A DNA stretch of 64,000 bases from the NCBI GenBank assembly GCA_009731375.1, contig BJOX01000264.1, forward strand, positions 348,983 to 412,982. The letters run 5' to 3'. This DNA is from Paulinella micropora (Eukaryota > Cercozoa > Imbricatea > Euglyphida). Under the pieces are notes generated by a model, which was given only the letters and a program-made list of their open reading frames with translations, was not told the origin of the DNA and did no database searches. The position numbers and the translations under genes were made by a program. Positions 45,438 through 59,410 of the stretch are shown one piece after another. Numbering within the stretch: position 1 is the first letter of the stretch; each line of letters opens with the position of its first letter.

Positions 45438-46856
45438 CTGATCGCGCTGACCTGCTACATGCCTACCGCACTGACTTCATAAAACATAACCTTCAACGCT
45501 TTGGATCACTTCGGACCCGAAAGGCGGGTATCCACTCGACCACTCTACTACCGAAACACAAAGATCCTGCCAACAAAACCAGACTGATTTGCAACCAAGC
45601 CCGATCTCCATGGCGCTCAATTCTGCGTAGAGTTGGAAAAATCCTGAGCTTTCTCACTGTGGAACTCTCATGTCGAGTGCGAAATTTCAACTTAAATAGA
45701 CTGGACGAAATCCGACCTCACCTGGACCGCGCATACTGCACCTTTTCCAATACCAATGCAACAAACACATCAAAAACGCACTATAAGAGCCTTCCAATTC
45801 GACGTTAAGCAAATGTTCACCTGGCTAGCCCAATCGAGCACGATGCAGTCTCTACGTTTTGCCCTTGCCCATATCACTTTCCAACCCCCGAGAAATTGCA
45901 ACTGGAAGCCAATAGTATACACCTCTAAGACCCGCAAACAAACTGGCAAGTATGACATCGGATGGAACCGGAACTATGCCCCGCAAGATTACATCGCCTT
46001 CACCTTTGACGACATTATCAATATTGTGTCTCTCGACTTTGCCCACTCCCATTTCACTCTTGGGGATGCTGTCTTCGTCCAGAAAGATGGATGCCCGATT
46101 GGAAGATACCTATCCTCACCCCTCGCGCAAATGAAGTGCATGTGTGATGAAGCTGTCCTAATCCGAACACTACTAAAACCGTCACTCACTAAACACTTCT
46201 ATGGGATACGCCAAATCGATGACCTCCTTCTACTCATACTTGCGAACTGGGATAATGATCTCGAAATGGCCGAAGTTCAAATGATTCTGGAAGCGATCCG
46301 TAACTCTGGCACAACTATTGAATCACCATCGCAACCCCATGCCTCCACAGGCGGCCTAGAACTTGAAGAAGATATACTGAAACCGACGAACGATACTTTC
46401 GTGGTGAACTTTGCGGCAACGTCCATACAGCTACATGAAGACCCAACCCTAGGCTTCAACATCAGACCCCTTTTCAAGAACTGGACAGATATGATGACCC
46501 ATAATCGGCAACCAGTGCCACGGCTCCCACCATACTCCCCTTATATCCACCGCACTATACTTCATGCTACTCTTGTTGGTATGCTGGCTAACTTCGCACG
46601 TCAAATGAACTCCGAAGATCTCCTCCTCTCGGCCACACTGCAACTCATGGTTGAAATACCCTATCCTTGTTCCATCTGGAAAGCTGCCCTTGACCGTGTA
46701 GTACCACACTATCTCTGCCCGGGAGAGTGGAGTAACCTCGCCATCGTCATTTGCACCTTCGCTCACCTGCCGATGCATCTACGCCAAACGCTGACATATA
46801 CCGAACAGTGGCGAAGCATACGGCAACACTTTCCACAAGCCTCGGACTCGTGGTGA
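45422..46856 (+). pseudogene. Penelope-like reverse transcriptase
   Basis: After a break at the T run 45422-45425, frame 2 (to about 45760) gives ADRADLLHAYRTDFI and KDPANKTRLICNQARSPW, the early RT motifs. Frame 3 (45756-46856) gives FQFDVKQMFTWLAQ (motif A Asp), VQKDGCPIGRYLSSPLAQMK (motif B) and YGIRQIDDLLLLI (motif C, IDD for the usual YxDD). A thumb-like region follows to the stop at 46856. All catalytic acids are present. Two single-base frame changes disrupt the copy, or reflect indel errors at homopolymers. Confidence 0.8.
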
Positions 46857-48943
46857 TTGTATAAGTGAGCTTCCTGTTTATACTTCCCTTATCGCATACT
46901 AACCTGGCTCATAACTATTATTTCTATCTATACCTGAAACATGTGCTTTACTTCCTCCACGCCCTGCAGGCTCCCGGCTTAACTAACTGGAGGAACTAAT
47001 AACTCCTTGAGGAACAGTTAAATTTACTTAAATATGCATCAATATAATTTTACTTAACCTGTTTTCTAGCTCGGACTCGCAGGGACTTTTACCTTTACTG
47101 ACTTTTCACTTGGGCCGGTTTGCTCTGAAAAAATCCTTTCTACTCTAGCAATTCACTCCTTTTTTATCTATATCACCTTGTAATTTTTCTAACTAACATC
47201 CGCTACCACACAATATTGTATAACTTGAACCAAGAGTCTTGCACCACAGATTTTTTCCTCAAAACCTCATAGACTTCGTGAGCACAACTCACACGCACTG
47301 GAGACCATACACACCTTCAACTGCCACATATCAGTAACCTTTGTCTTTTCCATTACCCAGCTCTTGTACTAATCCGAGGCTAAGCTTATGCAAAGGGGTG
47401 AGCACGGTCACTAGGCACGTGGTCCGGTAAATCCATGTTTATGTTGAATATAATAACCATTTCTGAAAGTTGACTGTGTTCATTTATTAAATTCTTCAAG
47501 TTTCTTTGAGCTCGAGTTGTAAGGGTAAAATCAAGTGTCTTCGGTCAGTATAGCAGGTTTCTGGTGAGGTCAGCCGCGGGACTTATCGGATGGATGTTCA
47601 AGTTGCTGGTTGTGGCGCAGTGACTGTATGTAGAGGAAAGCAGTTCTTAATACTACTGAGGCGGTCACGGTAGTCAAGACATACTGTTGAAGGACGATCA
47701 TGATGATCATAGTATATATAGAAATATCAATAGCCTCCGAGCAGACTCATGATAATCCGTGAAATCTTGGGGTTTTTGCGTGAGATGTGGGTGTGCGTCG
47801 GTTCATCTCCTGTTTGGCATGGGGAATTTACTGACACTCATCCGTCACAGCGGCACTATGAACGACACTCGGAGCCTGGGTTGCATTTATTTATTAATAT
47901 TTATATAGTTTTGAACACTGCATTTTGTGTAACGTGGGACTCTAAGATTACGGGACCGAGCAATAGTGTGCTTCCAGGTTGCCTCGCTCGGGCCCTCCCT
48001 TGCGAGTGTAAAAACTGAAAAAATGCGTATGTAGTCAGTGCAGACTTTGCAACAGAGTCCTTCAACACGTGTAACTTGGTAATTATTAGTACTTTGAATT
48101 TTGACTGTCACGATAAATGTGGAAAAATGGAAACTGAAAATGGCACTGAAAAAAGCGGTGACGGGTGTGCTGCCTTTTCAATGTATAATAATAAATTTAA
48201 ACGAAAGTAATAGGTTGATAAGATAAGCACGTCATAATAAAACACAAAACCACCCATGAATAGGAGTAAACTGAAATACTCGGGGCGCCTTCAGCATCGT
48301 TGTAGCGTTATTGTCGACCGAGAAAGATGAGACTTATCAAATTTAGTTCAACTTGAATTTTGCTCGTTATGATGGAGTTTGCCACTTGAGATTCTCACTG
48401 GAGTTTATGACTAATTGTAAGACTGATGTGCAAATATCATTTTCTGGGAAATTAGAAAAATACGTCGAGGGGGCAAGCGCCTGAAGCGTGTACCCGGCAG
48501 GGAAAGGGGAACATTGAGCGAGAATTGAGCAGGTTTAGCGGTTGGGAAGTTACTTTTAGCTGTCTGGGTTTGTCATTCAAAGTAATTTCACACCATTTTG
48601 TGTGGTTGTGTGTCTCGTCAGGAAAAAATGTTTTCTGTGAAAATCTACGTGAGCCAGGGCAAAATTGAATATGCACAAGTTACTTTTGATGAGAGCAGTG
48701 ACGGTGGCCGTTCCAATGCAAATGTTTGGCTGGTTCTATTCGCTATTGATCCAATGATCGCGCACTCTTGAAGACAGCATGATCGTTCCCATCAATCGAG
48801 TTGGTATGACAAAGCTGGAGCCATCAGTTGAACGCTCACGACAAGCGGTCTGGTCTGCATTTTCGTACCTCCAATATCGATTGAAAAAACTGAGCTGAAA
48901 GTCGGGTGCTTAGCAACGTGAAAGTCCTTAGTACTAGAACAAA
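46857..48943. other. Unassigned AT-rich region after the Penelope-like element
   Basis: No ORF with a motif, no repeat match to the 5' flank of the element and no exon could be supported. Near 48740-48780, CACTCTTGAAGACAGC echoes CATTCTTGAAGACAGC at 49006-49021. The end of the minus-strand gene therefore has a partial copy just beyond it. Confidence 0.4.
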
Positions 48944-48949
48944 TTTATT
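48944..48949 (-). other. AATAAA polyadenylation signal
   Basis: On the minus strand AATAAA stands 57 bases past the stop codon at 49006-49008 of the long minus-strand gene, a normal distance for a 3' end. Confidence 0.5.
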
Positions 48950-49005
48950 GGCTAATCTATTGCTCAAATAATGTAACAGAACAAGTCTATTGGCTGATCG
49001 TTTGC

Positions 49006-50059
49006 TCATTCTTGAAGACAGCGAGGCCGTTCTATCGAACTGGTTCGGCTTGTTCTGTCCGCTGTTGATCCATGGTTTGCAGAAGGAGAACGGATACGTG
49101 TTGAAGTGGAAGAATGTGCTGAAGAAGAAGAAGGAGAATCGGTTGATAAGGAAGAACGAGGATGGGTTGAAGAAGAAGAGTATGTTGAATAAGAAGAATG
49201 GATTGAAGAGCGAGTAGGGGAATGGCTTGAAGCAGAAGGAGAATAAGTTGAAGAAGAAGATTGGGTTGTAGATGAACGAGAATGTTTTAAAGGGGAAGAA
49301 TAGGTTGGAGAAGAAGAAGAAAAAGAAGAAGAAGAAGAAGAAGAAGAAGAAGGAGAAGAAGAAGAAGAAGAAGAAGAAGGAGAAGGAGGAGGAAGAGTAC
49401 TAGTATGGATTGAAGAGGGAAAATGGGTTGCCGAGGAAGAAGAAGAACGAGGAGGGGAAGAATTGATGGAAGAAGAAGAGGAAAGTTGACGGGTAAAGAA
49501 GGAAGAAGAACTTGGAGGAGAAGACTGGGTAGAAGAACGAGGAAGTGTTGAAGGGAAAAAATTGGTTGAAGAAGAAGAAGAAGAAGAAGAAGAAGAAGAA
49601 GAAGATGAAGAAGATGAAGACAGGGATGAAAAGGAAGAGGAAGAGGAGGAAGCGGGATGAGGAGAGAAGGAAGGAAGCGAGGGCATAGAAGTGGATGCCA
49701 AGGCAGAGACAAAAGAGAAGGAGGACGAGGAAGTGGAGGAGGAGGAGGAGGAAGAGGAGGAGGAGGAGGAAGAGGAGGAGGAGGAGGAGGAGGAAGAAGA
49801 AGAAGAAGAAGAAGGAGAAGGAGAAGAAGAAGATGAAGAAGAAGAAGAGGAGGAGGAGGAAGAAGAAGAAGCGGTTGAGGACATATCGCAAGTGAGAAAT
49901 GAAGAAGAAGAAGAAGAAGAAGAAGAAGAAGAAGAAGAAGAGGACATATGAGATTCGGAGCGAACACGGGTGTGGAATGACGACGATTGCAGGGTGGAAG
50001 TACGAGAAGGAGAAGACGAAGAGGAAGAGGAAGAGAAGGAGGAGGAAGAAGAGGAGGAG

Positions 50060-50099
<40 letters not shown>

Positions 50100-50131
50100 A
50101 AGAAGAAAGTCTAGTAGAAGAAGAAAGTCTG

Positions 50132-50195
<64 letters not shown>

Positions 50196-50310
50196 AGGCG
50201 GAGGAAGAAGGAGGGTAAGGTGGCAGTGGGAAGTTATCGTTGTCGTTGTCGTCGACCAGGTCTTCAGAGCTATCACGAGGACGGCTTAGTGTGCCGTCAG
50301 GCCCCTGATC
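49006..50310 (-). CDS. Last exon of the long minus-strand gene, 434 codons, poly-Thr and poly-Ser
   Basis: After the acceptor CATCGTCCTCAG the frame reads [20 protein letters not shown] and [14 protein letters not shown]. It then stays open through (ACT)n as Thr runs and through (TCT/TCC)n as Ser runs, with unique islands [40 protein letters not shown] and [20 protein letters not shown]. It stops at TGA 49006-49008. I checked the frame base by base from 50310 to 49945. The other two frames would read Leu or Tyr runs and are broken. One frame surviving 1305 bases, including the non-repetitive islands, supports a real coding exon. Confidence 0.75.
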
Positions 50311-50342
50311 CTGAGGACGATGATGATGATGATGATGACATG

Positions 50343-50407
<65 letters not shown>

Positions 50408-50636
50408 GCTCTCTCTCTCTCTCTCTCTCTCTCNNNNNNNNNNNNNNNNNNNNNNNNNNNNNNNNNNNNNNNNNNNNNNNNNNNNNNNNNNNNNNNNNNN
50501 NNNNNNNNNNNNNNNNNNNNNNNNNNCCCCCCCCCCCCCCTCTCCTCCTCTCTCTCTCACACACACATACACACCTGCAGCAAAATGTGGCGTAGCGCAC
50601 TTTGCGGTCCAGGCAGTGGGTGTACAGCGTTTGCAG

Positions 50637-50698
<62 letters not shown>

Positions 50699-51387
50699 AA
50701 CCTGTAGCAAACTATTGCGCGCGCCTTGTACTCCTTGCAGTGGGTGTACAGCTTCCACAGAGCTGCTACTAGATATAGAAATACAATATACATACAAACA
50801 TGCATGAATAAATACATATATACAATGCATCTTGTTATAAATAGATGTATACAATGCATCTTGTTCCAGGCAGTGGGTGTACAGCTTGCACAGAGCTGCT
50901 ACTACATACATGTAGATATAGAAATACAATATACATACAAACATGCATGAATAAATACATACATACAATCATGCACAGAGTTGCTATACATACATACATA
51001 CAGATATACACACAATATACATACAAACATGCATGGATAAATACATATATAAAATGCATCTTGTTCTAGGTAGTGGGTGTAGAGCATGCACAGAGTTGCT
51101 ATACATGCATACATATAGATATACAGATATTCACACATAATATACATGCAAACACGCATAAATAAATACATATATACAATGCATCTTGTTCCAGGCAGTG
51201 GATGTACAGTGTGCACTGAGTTGCTATACATGCATACATACAGATATACACACATACAGATATACATGTATACATGCATATACATATGTAGATAGCACAA
51301 GCAAACAGACATGTACATACATTAGTATAACTATTTTTTATATCTATGTATACTCATAAAATTAATCATATATACATACATACATAC

Positions 51388-51436
<49 letters not shown>

Positions 51437-52306
51437 ATATTTGTTGACCCGCTGAAGAGAGAAGAGAACTTGTAAATATACATATGCATGCACATTATTG
51501 TACATAGATAGACAGTATATGCATTTGTATTATATACATGTATATATGTGACCTGTTGAAAAGAGAAGGAAATGTTTCCAGCTTAATGGGCAGGGATGGT
51601 CTACATACAAGCATGTACACATGTATGTATGTATGTATGTATGTATGTAGGGAATGTTTCCAGCTTAATGGGCAGGGATGGTCTACATACAAGCATGTAT
51701 GCATGTATGTATGTATGTATGTATGTAGGGAATGTTTCCAGCTTAATGGGGAGGGACGGTCTACATACAAGCATATATACATACATACATAAATACATAC
51801 ATACATGCATGCATGCATGCATACATACATACACACATACATGCATACATGCATGCATACATACATACATACATACATATATGCATGCATGCATAACATG
51901 TATGCATGCATAACATGTATGCATACATACGTACATACATACGTACATACATACGTACATACATACATTCATACATACATTCATACATAAATACATACAT
52001 ACATACATACATACATACATACATACATACATGCATACATGCATACATGCATGCATGCATGCATGCATGCATACATACATACATACATACATACATACTA
52101 CATACATACATACATACATACATACATGCATGCATGCATGCATACATACATACATACGTACATACATACATACATACATACATAAATACATACATACATA
52201 CATACATACATACATACATACATACATTCACATACATGCATACATGGATCATACATGCACATGCATACATACATTACATACATTACATAGATAGATAGAT
52301 ATTTTG

Positions 52307-52345
<39 letters not shown>

Positions 52346-52348
52346 TAT

Positions 52349-52379
<31 letters not shown>

Positions 52380-52417
52380 CACACCGGGTCAAGCGGCCGG
52401 GGAGAAATGAGGTGGAT

Positions 52418-52461
<44 letters not shown>

Positions 52462-52594
52462 CAGACAGATAGATAGATAGATAGATAGATATATATATAT
52501 ATATAGAGAGAGAGATAGATAGACAGATAGATAGATAGATAGATAGATAGAGATAGAGATAGATAGATAGATAGATAGATAGATATAGATAGAT

Positions 52595-52645
<51 letters not shown>

Positions 52646-52682
52646 CACACCGGGTCAAGCGGCCGGGGAGAAGTGAGGTGGA

Positions 52683-52742
<60 letters not shown>

Positions 52743-53393
52743 AGATAGATAGTTACACACCTAGTGAAGCGGCCGGGGAAAATTGAGGCGGAACGAGAAG
52801 AAGAACAAGTGGCAAAAGATGGTAGTGAGGATGAGGACAAGGATATTGCAGTGCGTGAATAGTGTTGTCGTTGCGAGCCGCGCGATCGACGCCAGCCTTT
52901 TCCCAATAACATCATACGTAAACATATGTACTTGAATTTTCTTTCTCCCTCACTTTTGCCCCCTTTTCCCTCCTCTTCTTACTAAGAACCNNNNNNNNNN
53001 NNNNNNNNNNNNNNNNNNNNNNNNNNNNNNNNNNNNNNNNNNNNNNNNNNNNNNNNNNNNNNNNNNNNNNNNNNNNNNNNNNNNNNNNNNNNNNNNNNNN
53101 NNNNNNNNNNNNNNNNNNNNNNNNNNNNNNNNNNNNNNNNNNNNNNNNNNNNNNNNNNNNNNNNNNNNNNNNNNNNNNNNNNNNNNNNNNNNNNNNNNNN
53201 NNNNNNNNNNNNNNNNNNNNNNNNNNNNNNNNNNNNNNNNNNNNNNNNNNNNNNNNNNNNNNNNNNNNNNNNNNNNNNNNNNNNNNNNNNNNNNNNNNNN
53301 NNNNNNNNNNNNNNNNNNNNNNNNNNNNNNNNNNNNNNNNNNNNNNNNNNNNNNNNNNNNNNNNNNNNNNNNNNNNNNNNNNNNNNNNNNNGG

Positions 53394-53450
<57 letters not shown>

Positions 53451-54251
53451 CCTCCCTTTGACCCCTGCCAAATCCAAAGGGCAATTTTTCCAGCCTCATT
53501 CTTGACAGTCCGTGACCTCTCCTTTGACCCCCCCTTTCACTCATTCACAACTCTCTTTATATATTAATTGTTTCCACCACAACAAAATTTTCGGAAAAAT
53601 AAGACATTTGGACCCGGCCCGAGTAGGATGGTCACTTGACTGTGAAAAGCTGTGGCCGATTGTGCTAGCTGTTGAACTTTTTCAGGCCATGGCTGGCACA
53701 ATTGTGATCACGTGGACATGAACTTGTGACCTTCCCAACTTTTTGCGTGGCCATGGTCACTTTTCACAGTCAAGTGACCACACTGTTCGGGTCGGGTCCA
53801 AATGTCTTACTTTTTATATGTGGTGGAAATAAATAAATATACCAAAACCGAAGGGCAGGTTCCCCAGGCTCATTCTGGAGGACAGTCCGGGCCGCCACGA
53901 GGGCTGCAAGGGTGGGCTGGTCGGGTCGGGTAACGGCTCCATGTCCGGAAAAGCGGCCAAATCAGAAGACACCGCGCCCACAGCAGGCGGCTTCAGATAG
54001 GTAATGTATGTGTGGATGTATGGAGAGTGAGACAGAGGAGGGAGGGAGGGAGGGAGAGAGAGAGAGAGAGAGAGAAAGAAAGAGAGAGAGAGATAAAGAA
54101 AGAAATAGAGAGAGAGAGAGAGAAAGAAAGAAAGAAAGAAAGAGAGAAGAGAGGGAGAGAGAGAGAAAGAGAGAGAGAGAGAAAGAAAGAAAGAAAGAAA
54201 GAAAGAATGCATGCATGCATGCATGCATACATACATACATAGATACATACA

Positions 54252-54282
<31 letters not shown>

Positions 54283-54383
54283 GTATGTATGTTTGTATGT
54301 ATGCAATATGCATATGCATGCATGCATGTATATATGATGCATGTATGCATGTATGTATTTAGTATGTATGTATGTATTACGGA

Positions 54384-54440
<57 letters not shown>

Positions 54441-54872
54441 AGAGCGAGAGAGAGAGAGAGAGATAGAGAGAGACCATCTCGGTATCCAGCGACAGTGTGC
54501 GTTTTGGCAACTGTCATACGTACATACATACATAACATAACGTAACATAACATAACGTAACATAACATAACATTACATAACATAACATTACATAACATAA
54601 CATTACATAACATAACATACATACATACATACATACATACAACGTGCATACATACAAACATGCATACATGCATGCATGCATACATAAATAGATACATAGA
54701 TACATACATAGATACATACATACTTACATACATACATACATACATGCATACATGCATGCATGCATAAATACATACATACATACATACATACATACATACA
54801 TACATAGATACATACCTACATACCTACATACATACATACATGCATACATGCATGCATGCATGCATACATACA

Positions 54873-54903
<31 letters not shown>

Positions 54904-54947
54904 TCGGTGGGGGGCGCAATCAACTCCTCTTCCACCTTCTCTCTCTC

Positions 54948-55001
<54 letters not shown>

Positions 55002-55062
55002 NNNNNNNNNNATACATACTTGTCCGGTGGCAGGCCCCATGATCAACTCCTCCTCTACCTTT

Positions 55063-55120
<58 letters not shown>

Positions 55121-55180
55121 TCCCCTCCCCACCCTTTTGCTTTGCTTTGCTTTTGCTTTTGCTTTTCTTTTCTTTTCTTT

Positions 55181-55215
<35 letters not shown>

Positions 55216-55349
55216 CTCTTTCTTTCTTTCTTTCGAGAGAGAAAGAAAAAGAAAGAAAGAAAGAAAGAAAGAAAGAAAAACAGAAAGAACGATAGAAAGA
55301 AAGATAGAAAGAAAGACAGAAAGACAGAAAGACAGAAAGACAGAAAGAC

Positions 55350-55383
<34 letters not shown>

Positions 55384-56050
55384 TCTCTCTCTCTCTCTCT
55401 CTCTATCAAAGGCATACATGCATATTCATGCATGCATCCATCCATCCATCCATCCATCCATCCATCCATCCATCCATCCATCCACCCACCCATCCATCCA
55501 TCCATTCATAGATATACATAGATACATAGATACATGAATACATACATACCTGTACAGAGGCTGGCGGAATGATCAGCTCCTCTTCCACTTCATCCTGTGT
55601 ATGTGTGTGTGTGTGAGAGATTGAGAGAGAAACATGTGTCAAAGAAATTGACAAGCAAGACGGCAGGAAAAAAAAAAAAAAGCAAAAAATTTTCGTGTTT
55701 TTAACAGTGAAAGATAGATAGATAGATAGATAGATAGACAAGTTAGACGGCAAGAGAAAGGCCAAAAATTTCCCGCAAAACAAACAAGAAGAAGACGAAA
55801 AGAGGAGAAGAGGAGGAGGAGGAGGAGGAGGAAGAGGAGGAAGAGGAGGAGGAGGAGGAAGAAGAAGAAGAAGAAGAAGAAGAAGAAGAAGCTGATTTTG
55901 TCTCCGTCTCATATGTTCTTGCAATATGTACAGCAACAGAAATAACAATACATAGGCAAAAGGAGTTGGGATAGATAGATAGATAGATAGATAGATAGCT
56001 ATTTACATACATACAAAGGGTTTGATATAGAGATAGATAGATAGATAGAT

Positions 56051-56083
<33 letters not shown>

Positions 56084-56086
56084 AAT

Positions 56087-56135
<49 letters not shown>

Positions 56136-56179
56136 CTGAGATCGCGAGATTGCTTTGCAATCTGAGTGCATAGATAGAG

Positions 56180-56222
<43 letters not shown>

Positions 56223-56268
56223 CTGAGAGCGCGAGATCGCTTTGCAATCTCAGTGCAGAGATAGATAC

Positions 56269-56300
<32 letters not shown>

Positions 56301-56343
56301 GCAAATCCGACATCCCCATGCTGTGTTTGGGCTCTATCTATAA

Positions 56344-56440
<97 letters not shown>

Positions 56441-57798
56441 CAGGGGGTATGCAGAGGGCCAGCTGTGCTCCGGCCTAAAACCAAACCCCCTATAATGACG
56501 ATTTTGTGTCCGCCGTTAATCGCGCGCAGCGCAAGGGCTAAACAGGCAACCAACTCCTGACCATGGCTGATGAAGTCGGGGCGTGATGCAAAGGGTTGAT
56601 GAAGTCGGGGTTGTAGAAGGTAACTCACAACGAGCGTGAACTCCTGAAACCTCGACTTGCTCATGGCATCATCTCCTTATGGCACACGCTCCTGGGGAGT
56701 GTTCTAGTGTTGTCCCGTATAGTTCAAAAGGGCTCGGCTACCTTTCGGCTTGAACTGGGCACAGAGACACCAACCACAGCGAGACAGTGGTTGGTGTGCA
56801 GCTTGGCCGGTGCTGAAAGTTCTTGTCGGGGGTAGTATAGGAGGCCATGGCTTTTCAAGCTAAGCCACGCCCATAGATTAAACATATCTATCTATCCATC
56901 TATCTATCTACCTACCTACCTACCTACCTACTTACCTACCGGTCCATCCATCCATCCATCCATCCATCCATCCATCCATCCATCCATCCATCCTTCCTTC
57001 CATCCATCCATCCATCCATCCATCCATCCATCCATCCATCCATCCATCCATCCATCTATCCATCCATCTATCCATGAGACCTCGAGGACGAGCTCGCTGG
57101 GCAGCCTCAGTGCAGACAAACCAGACACCCCCATAGTGCGTTTGGGCTCGAGTTTGCCGACCCCCTCTGAGATATACATACAGACAAACAGACACAGACA
57201 AAACCGATAAATACAGACACATGAGACACATACACACTACATATGCGGCGCGCCAAATTTGACGTGTTTTGCGGGCTCGCCGGCCCGGCTCGCCCACAAA
57301 AAGACGTCAAATTCGTGGCAAGCCGCATAATACATAAAGAGATAGATATTTTGTGCTGCGTTTAGGCTCATCTGTTGTTTCCAAGGGAAACGAGCTTGCC
57401 TACCCCCTCTGAGATATACATACAGACAAATGAGACACAGACAAAATAATGAGATGTATATTTTATCGGTCACCTCCACAAAATGTGGTCAACTACATAT
57501 TCCCCTCGCCGTTTTGGGAAAGAAAGAAAGAGAGAAAGGACGAAGACAGGGAGAAAGACAGAAAGAAAGACAGAAAGAAAGACAGAAAGAAAGAAAGATA
57601 TAGATAGATAGACGGATATAGATAGAGAGAGAGAGAGAGAAAGAAAGAAGTAAAGAAAGAGGAAGAAAGAGAAAGAAAGAGAGAGACCGCCATCATGGAG
57701 GGAAACAGGAAGAAAGAGAGAGGAAGAAAGAGAAAGAAAGAGAAGATTCCCTCGCCCTTTTGGGAAAGCAAGAAAGAGAGAAAGGGAGAAAGAAAGCG

Positions 57799-57831
<33 letters not shown>

Positions 57832-58085
57832 GCCATCGTCCACTGAGAGTGTAAGATTCCCCTCCCCGTTCTGAGTGTCCACGTTGATTCTAGATAGATA
57901 GATAGACAGATAGATAGATAGATAGATAGATAGATAGGTAGGTAGGTAGGTAGGTATATAGACAGATAGATAGAGAGATAGATAGAGAGATAGATAGAGA
58001 GATAGATAGATAGATAGATAGATAGATATGTATATACATACATACATACATACCTTTATCCTGTTCCGGTATCTTCCACAAAGGA

Positions 58086-58119
<34 letters not shown>

Positions 58120-58186
58120 ATAGATAAATAGATAGGTAGATAGGTAGGTAGGTAGATAGATAGACAGACCTGCATCTTCCGCAACG

Positions 58187-58235
<49 letters not shown>

Positions 58236-58245
58236 CATACACATA

Positions 58246-58295
<50 letters not shown>

Positions 58296-58301
58296 CATAT
58301 T

Positions 58302-58334
<33 letters not shown>

Positions 58335-59352
58335 CTTAATCCTGTTCCGTTATCTTCCGCAAACGAATTGTCTTCTGAATTATCCTGTATGTATGTATGT
58401 ATGTATGTATGCATGTATGTATGTATGTATGTATGTATGTATGAGGAATTGTCATCTGAATGAGCCTATATGTATGGTATGTATGTATGTATGTATGTAT
58501 GTATGTATGAATGAATGTATGAATGTATGTATGTATGTATATAAGATGATGCAAAGGAATTGTCATCTGAATTAGCCTATATGTATGTATGTCTGTATGT
58601 ATGTATGTATGCATGTATGTAATGTATGTACTTAATGTATGTACGATGTATGTATGTATGCATGTATGTATGTATGCATGCATGTATGTATGTATGTATG
58701 TATGTATGTATATGTATGTATATATATATGTATATATGTAATGTATGTATGTATATGTATGTATGTAATGTATGTAATGTAATGTATGTAATGTATGTAA
58801 TGTATGTATTGTATGTATTGTATGTAATGTATGTAATGTATGTATTCTATGCATTGTATGTAATGTATGTAATGTATGTAATATATGTAATATATGTAAT
58901 GTATGTAATGTATGTAATGTATGTAATGTATGTAATGTGTAATGCATGTAATGTATGTAATGAATGTAATGTATGTAAAGTATGTAAAGTATGTAATGTA
59001 TGTAATGTACGTAATGTACGTAATGTATGTAATGTATGTAATGTATGTAATGTATGTAATGTGTAATTTATGTAATGTATGTAATGTATGTAATGTATGT
59101 AATGAATGTAATGTATGTAATGATGTAATGTATGTAATGTATGCAATGTATGTAACATGTGTAACATGTGTAATGTGTGTAATGTGTGTAATGTATGTAA
59201 TGTATGTAATGTATGTACTGCATGTAATGCATGTAATGTGTAATCTATGTAATGTATGTAATGTATGTAATGTATCTAACACAAGTAATGTATGTAATGC
59301 ATGTAATGTATGTATGTATGTATGTATGTGTGTATGTATGTATGTATGTATG

Positions 59353-59410
<58 letters not shown>

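Larger units (their letters stand above)
42726..46856 (+). mobile_element. Penelope-like retroelement with GIY-YIG endonuclease upstream of RT
   Basis: One coding trend runs through several frames for about 1370 codons. It has a Ser/Thr/Pro-rich N-terminus, a GIY-YIG nuclease, a long linker, then an RT without protease, RNase H or integrase. Most Penelope elements carry the nuclease after RT. The reverse order is known from the Chlamys and Naiad groups of Penelope-like elements in algae, protists and invertebrates. Flanking LTR-like repeats were not found. Confidence 0.8.

Noticed and set aside
49006-49217. Plus-strand ORF reading [19 protein letters not shown]
   Set aside because: It is the complement of the Ser-rich last exon on the minus strand, which has splice-phase support and a downstream AATAAA.
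52761-52850. Plus-strand reading [20 protein letters not shown] with a stop, as an alternative last exon of a plus-strand gene
   Set aside because: The minus-strand phase joins the exons on both sides and copies lie on the donor side as the rule predicts. The plus reading has no partner exon. The 401-N gap leaves some doubt.
56610-56670. Minus-strand [12 protein letters not shown] followed by GTGAGT, reminiscent of ribosomal protein eL20
   Set aside because: Only 12 residues match loosely, no further eL20 exon was found, and it would lie inside an intron of the long minus-strand gene.
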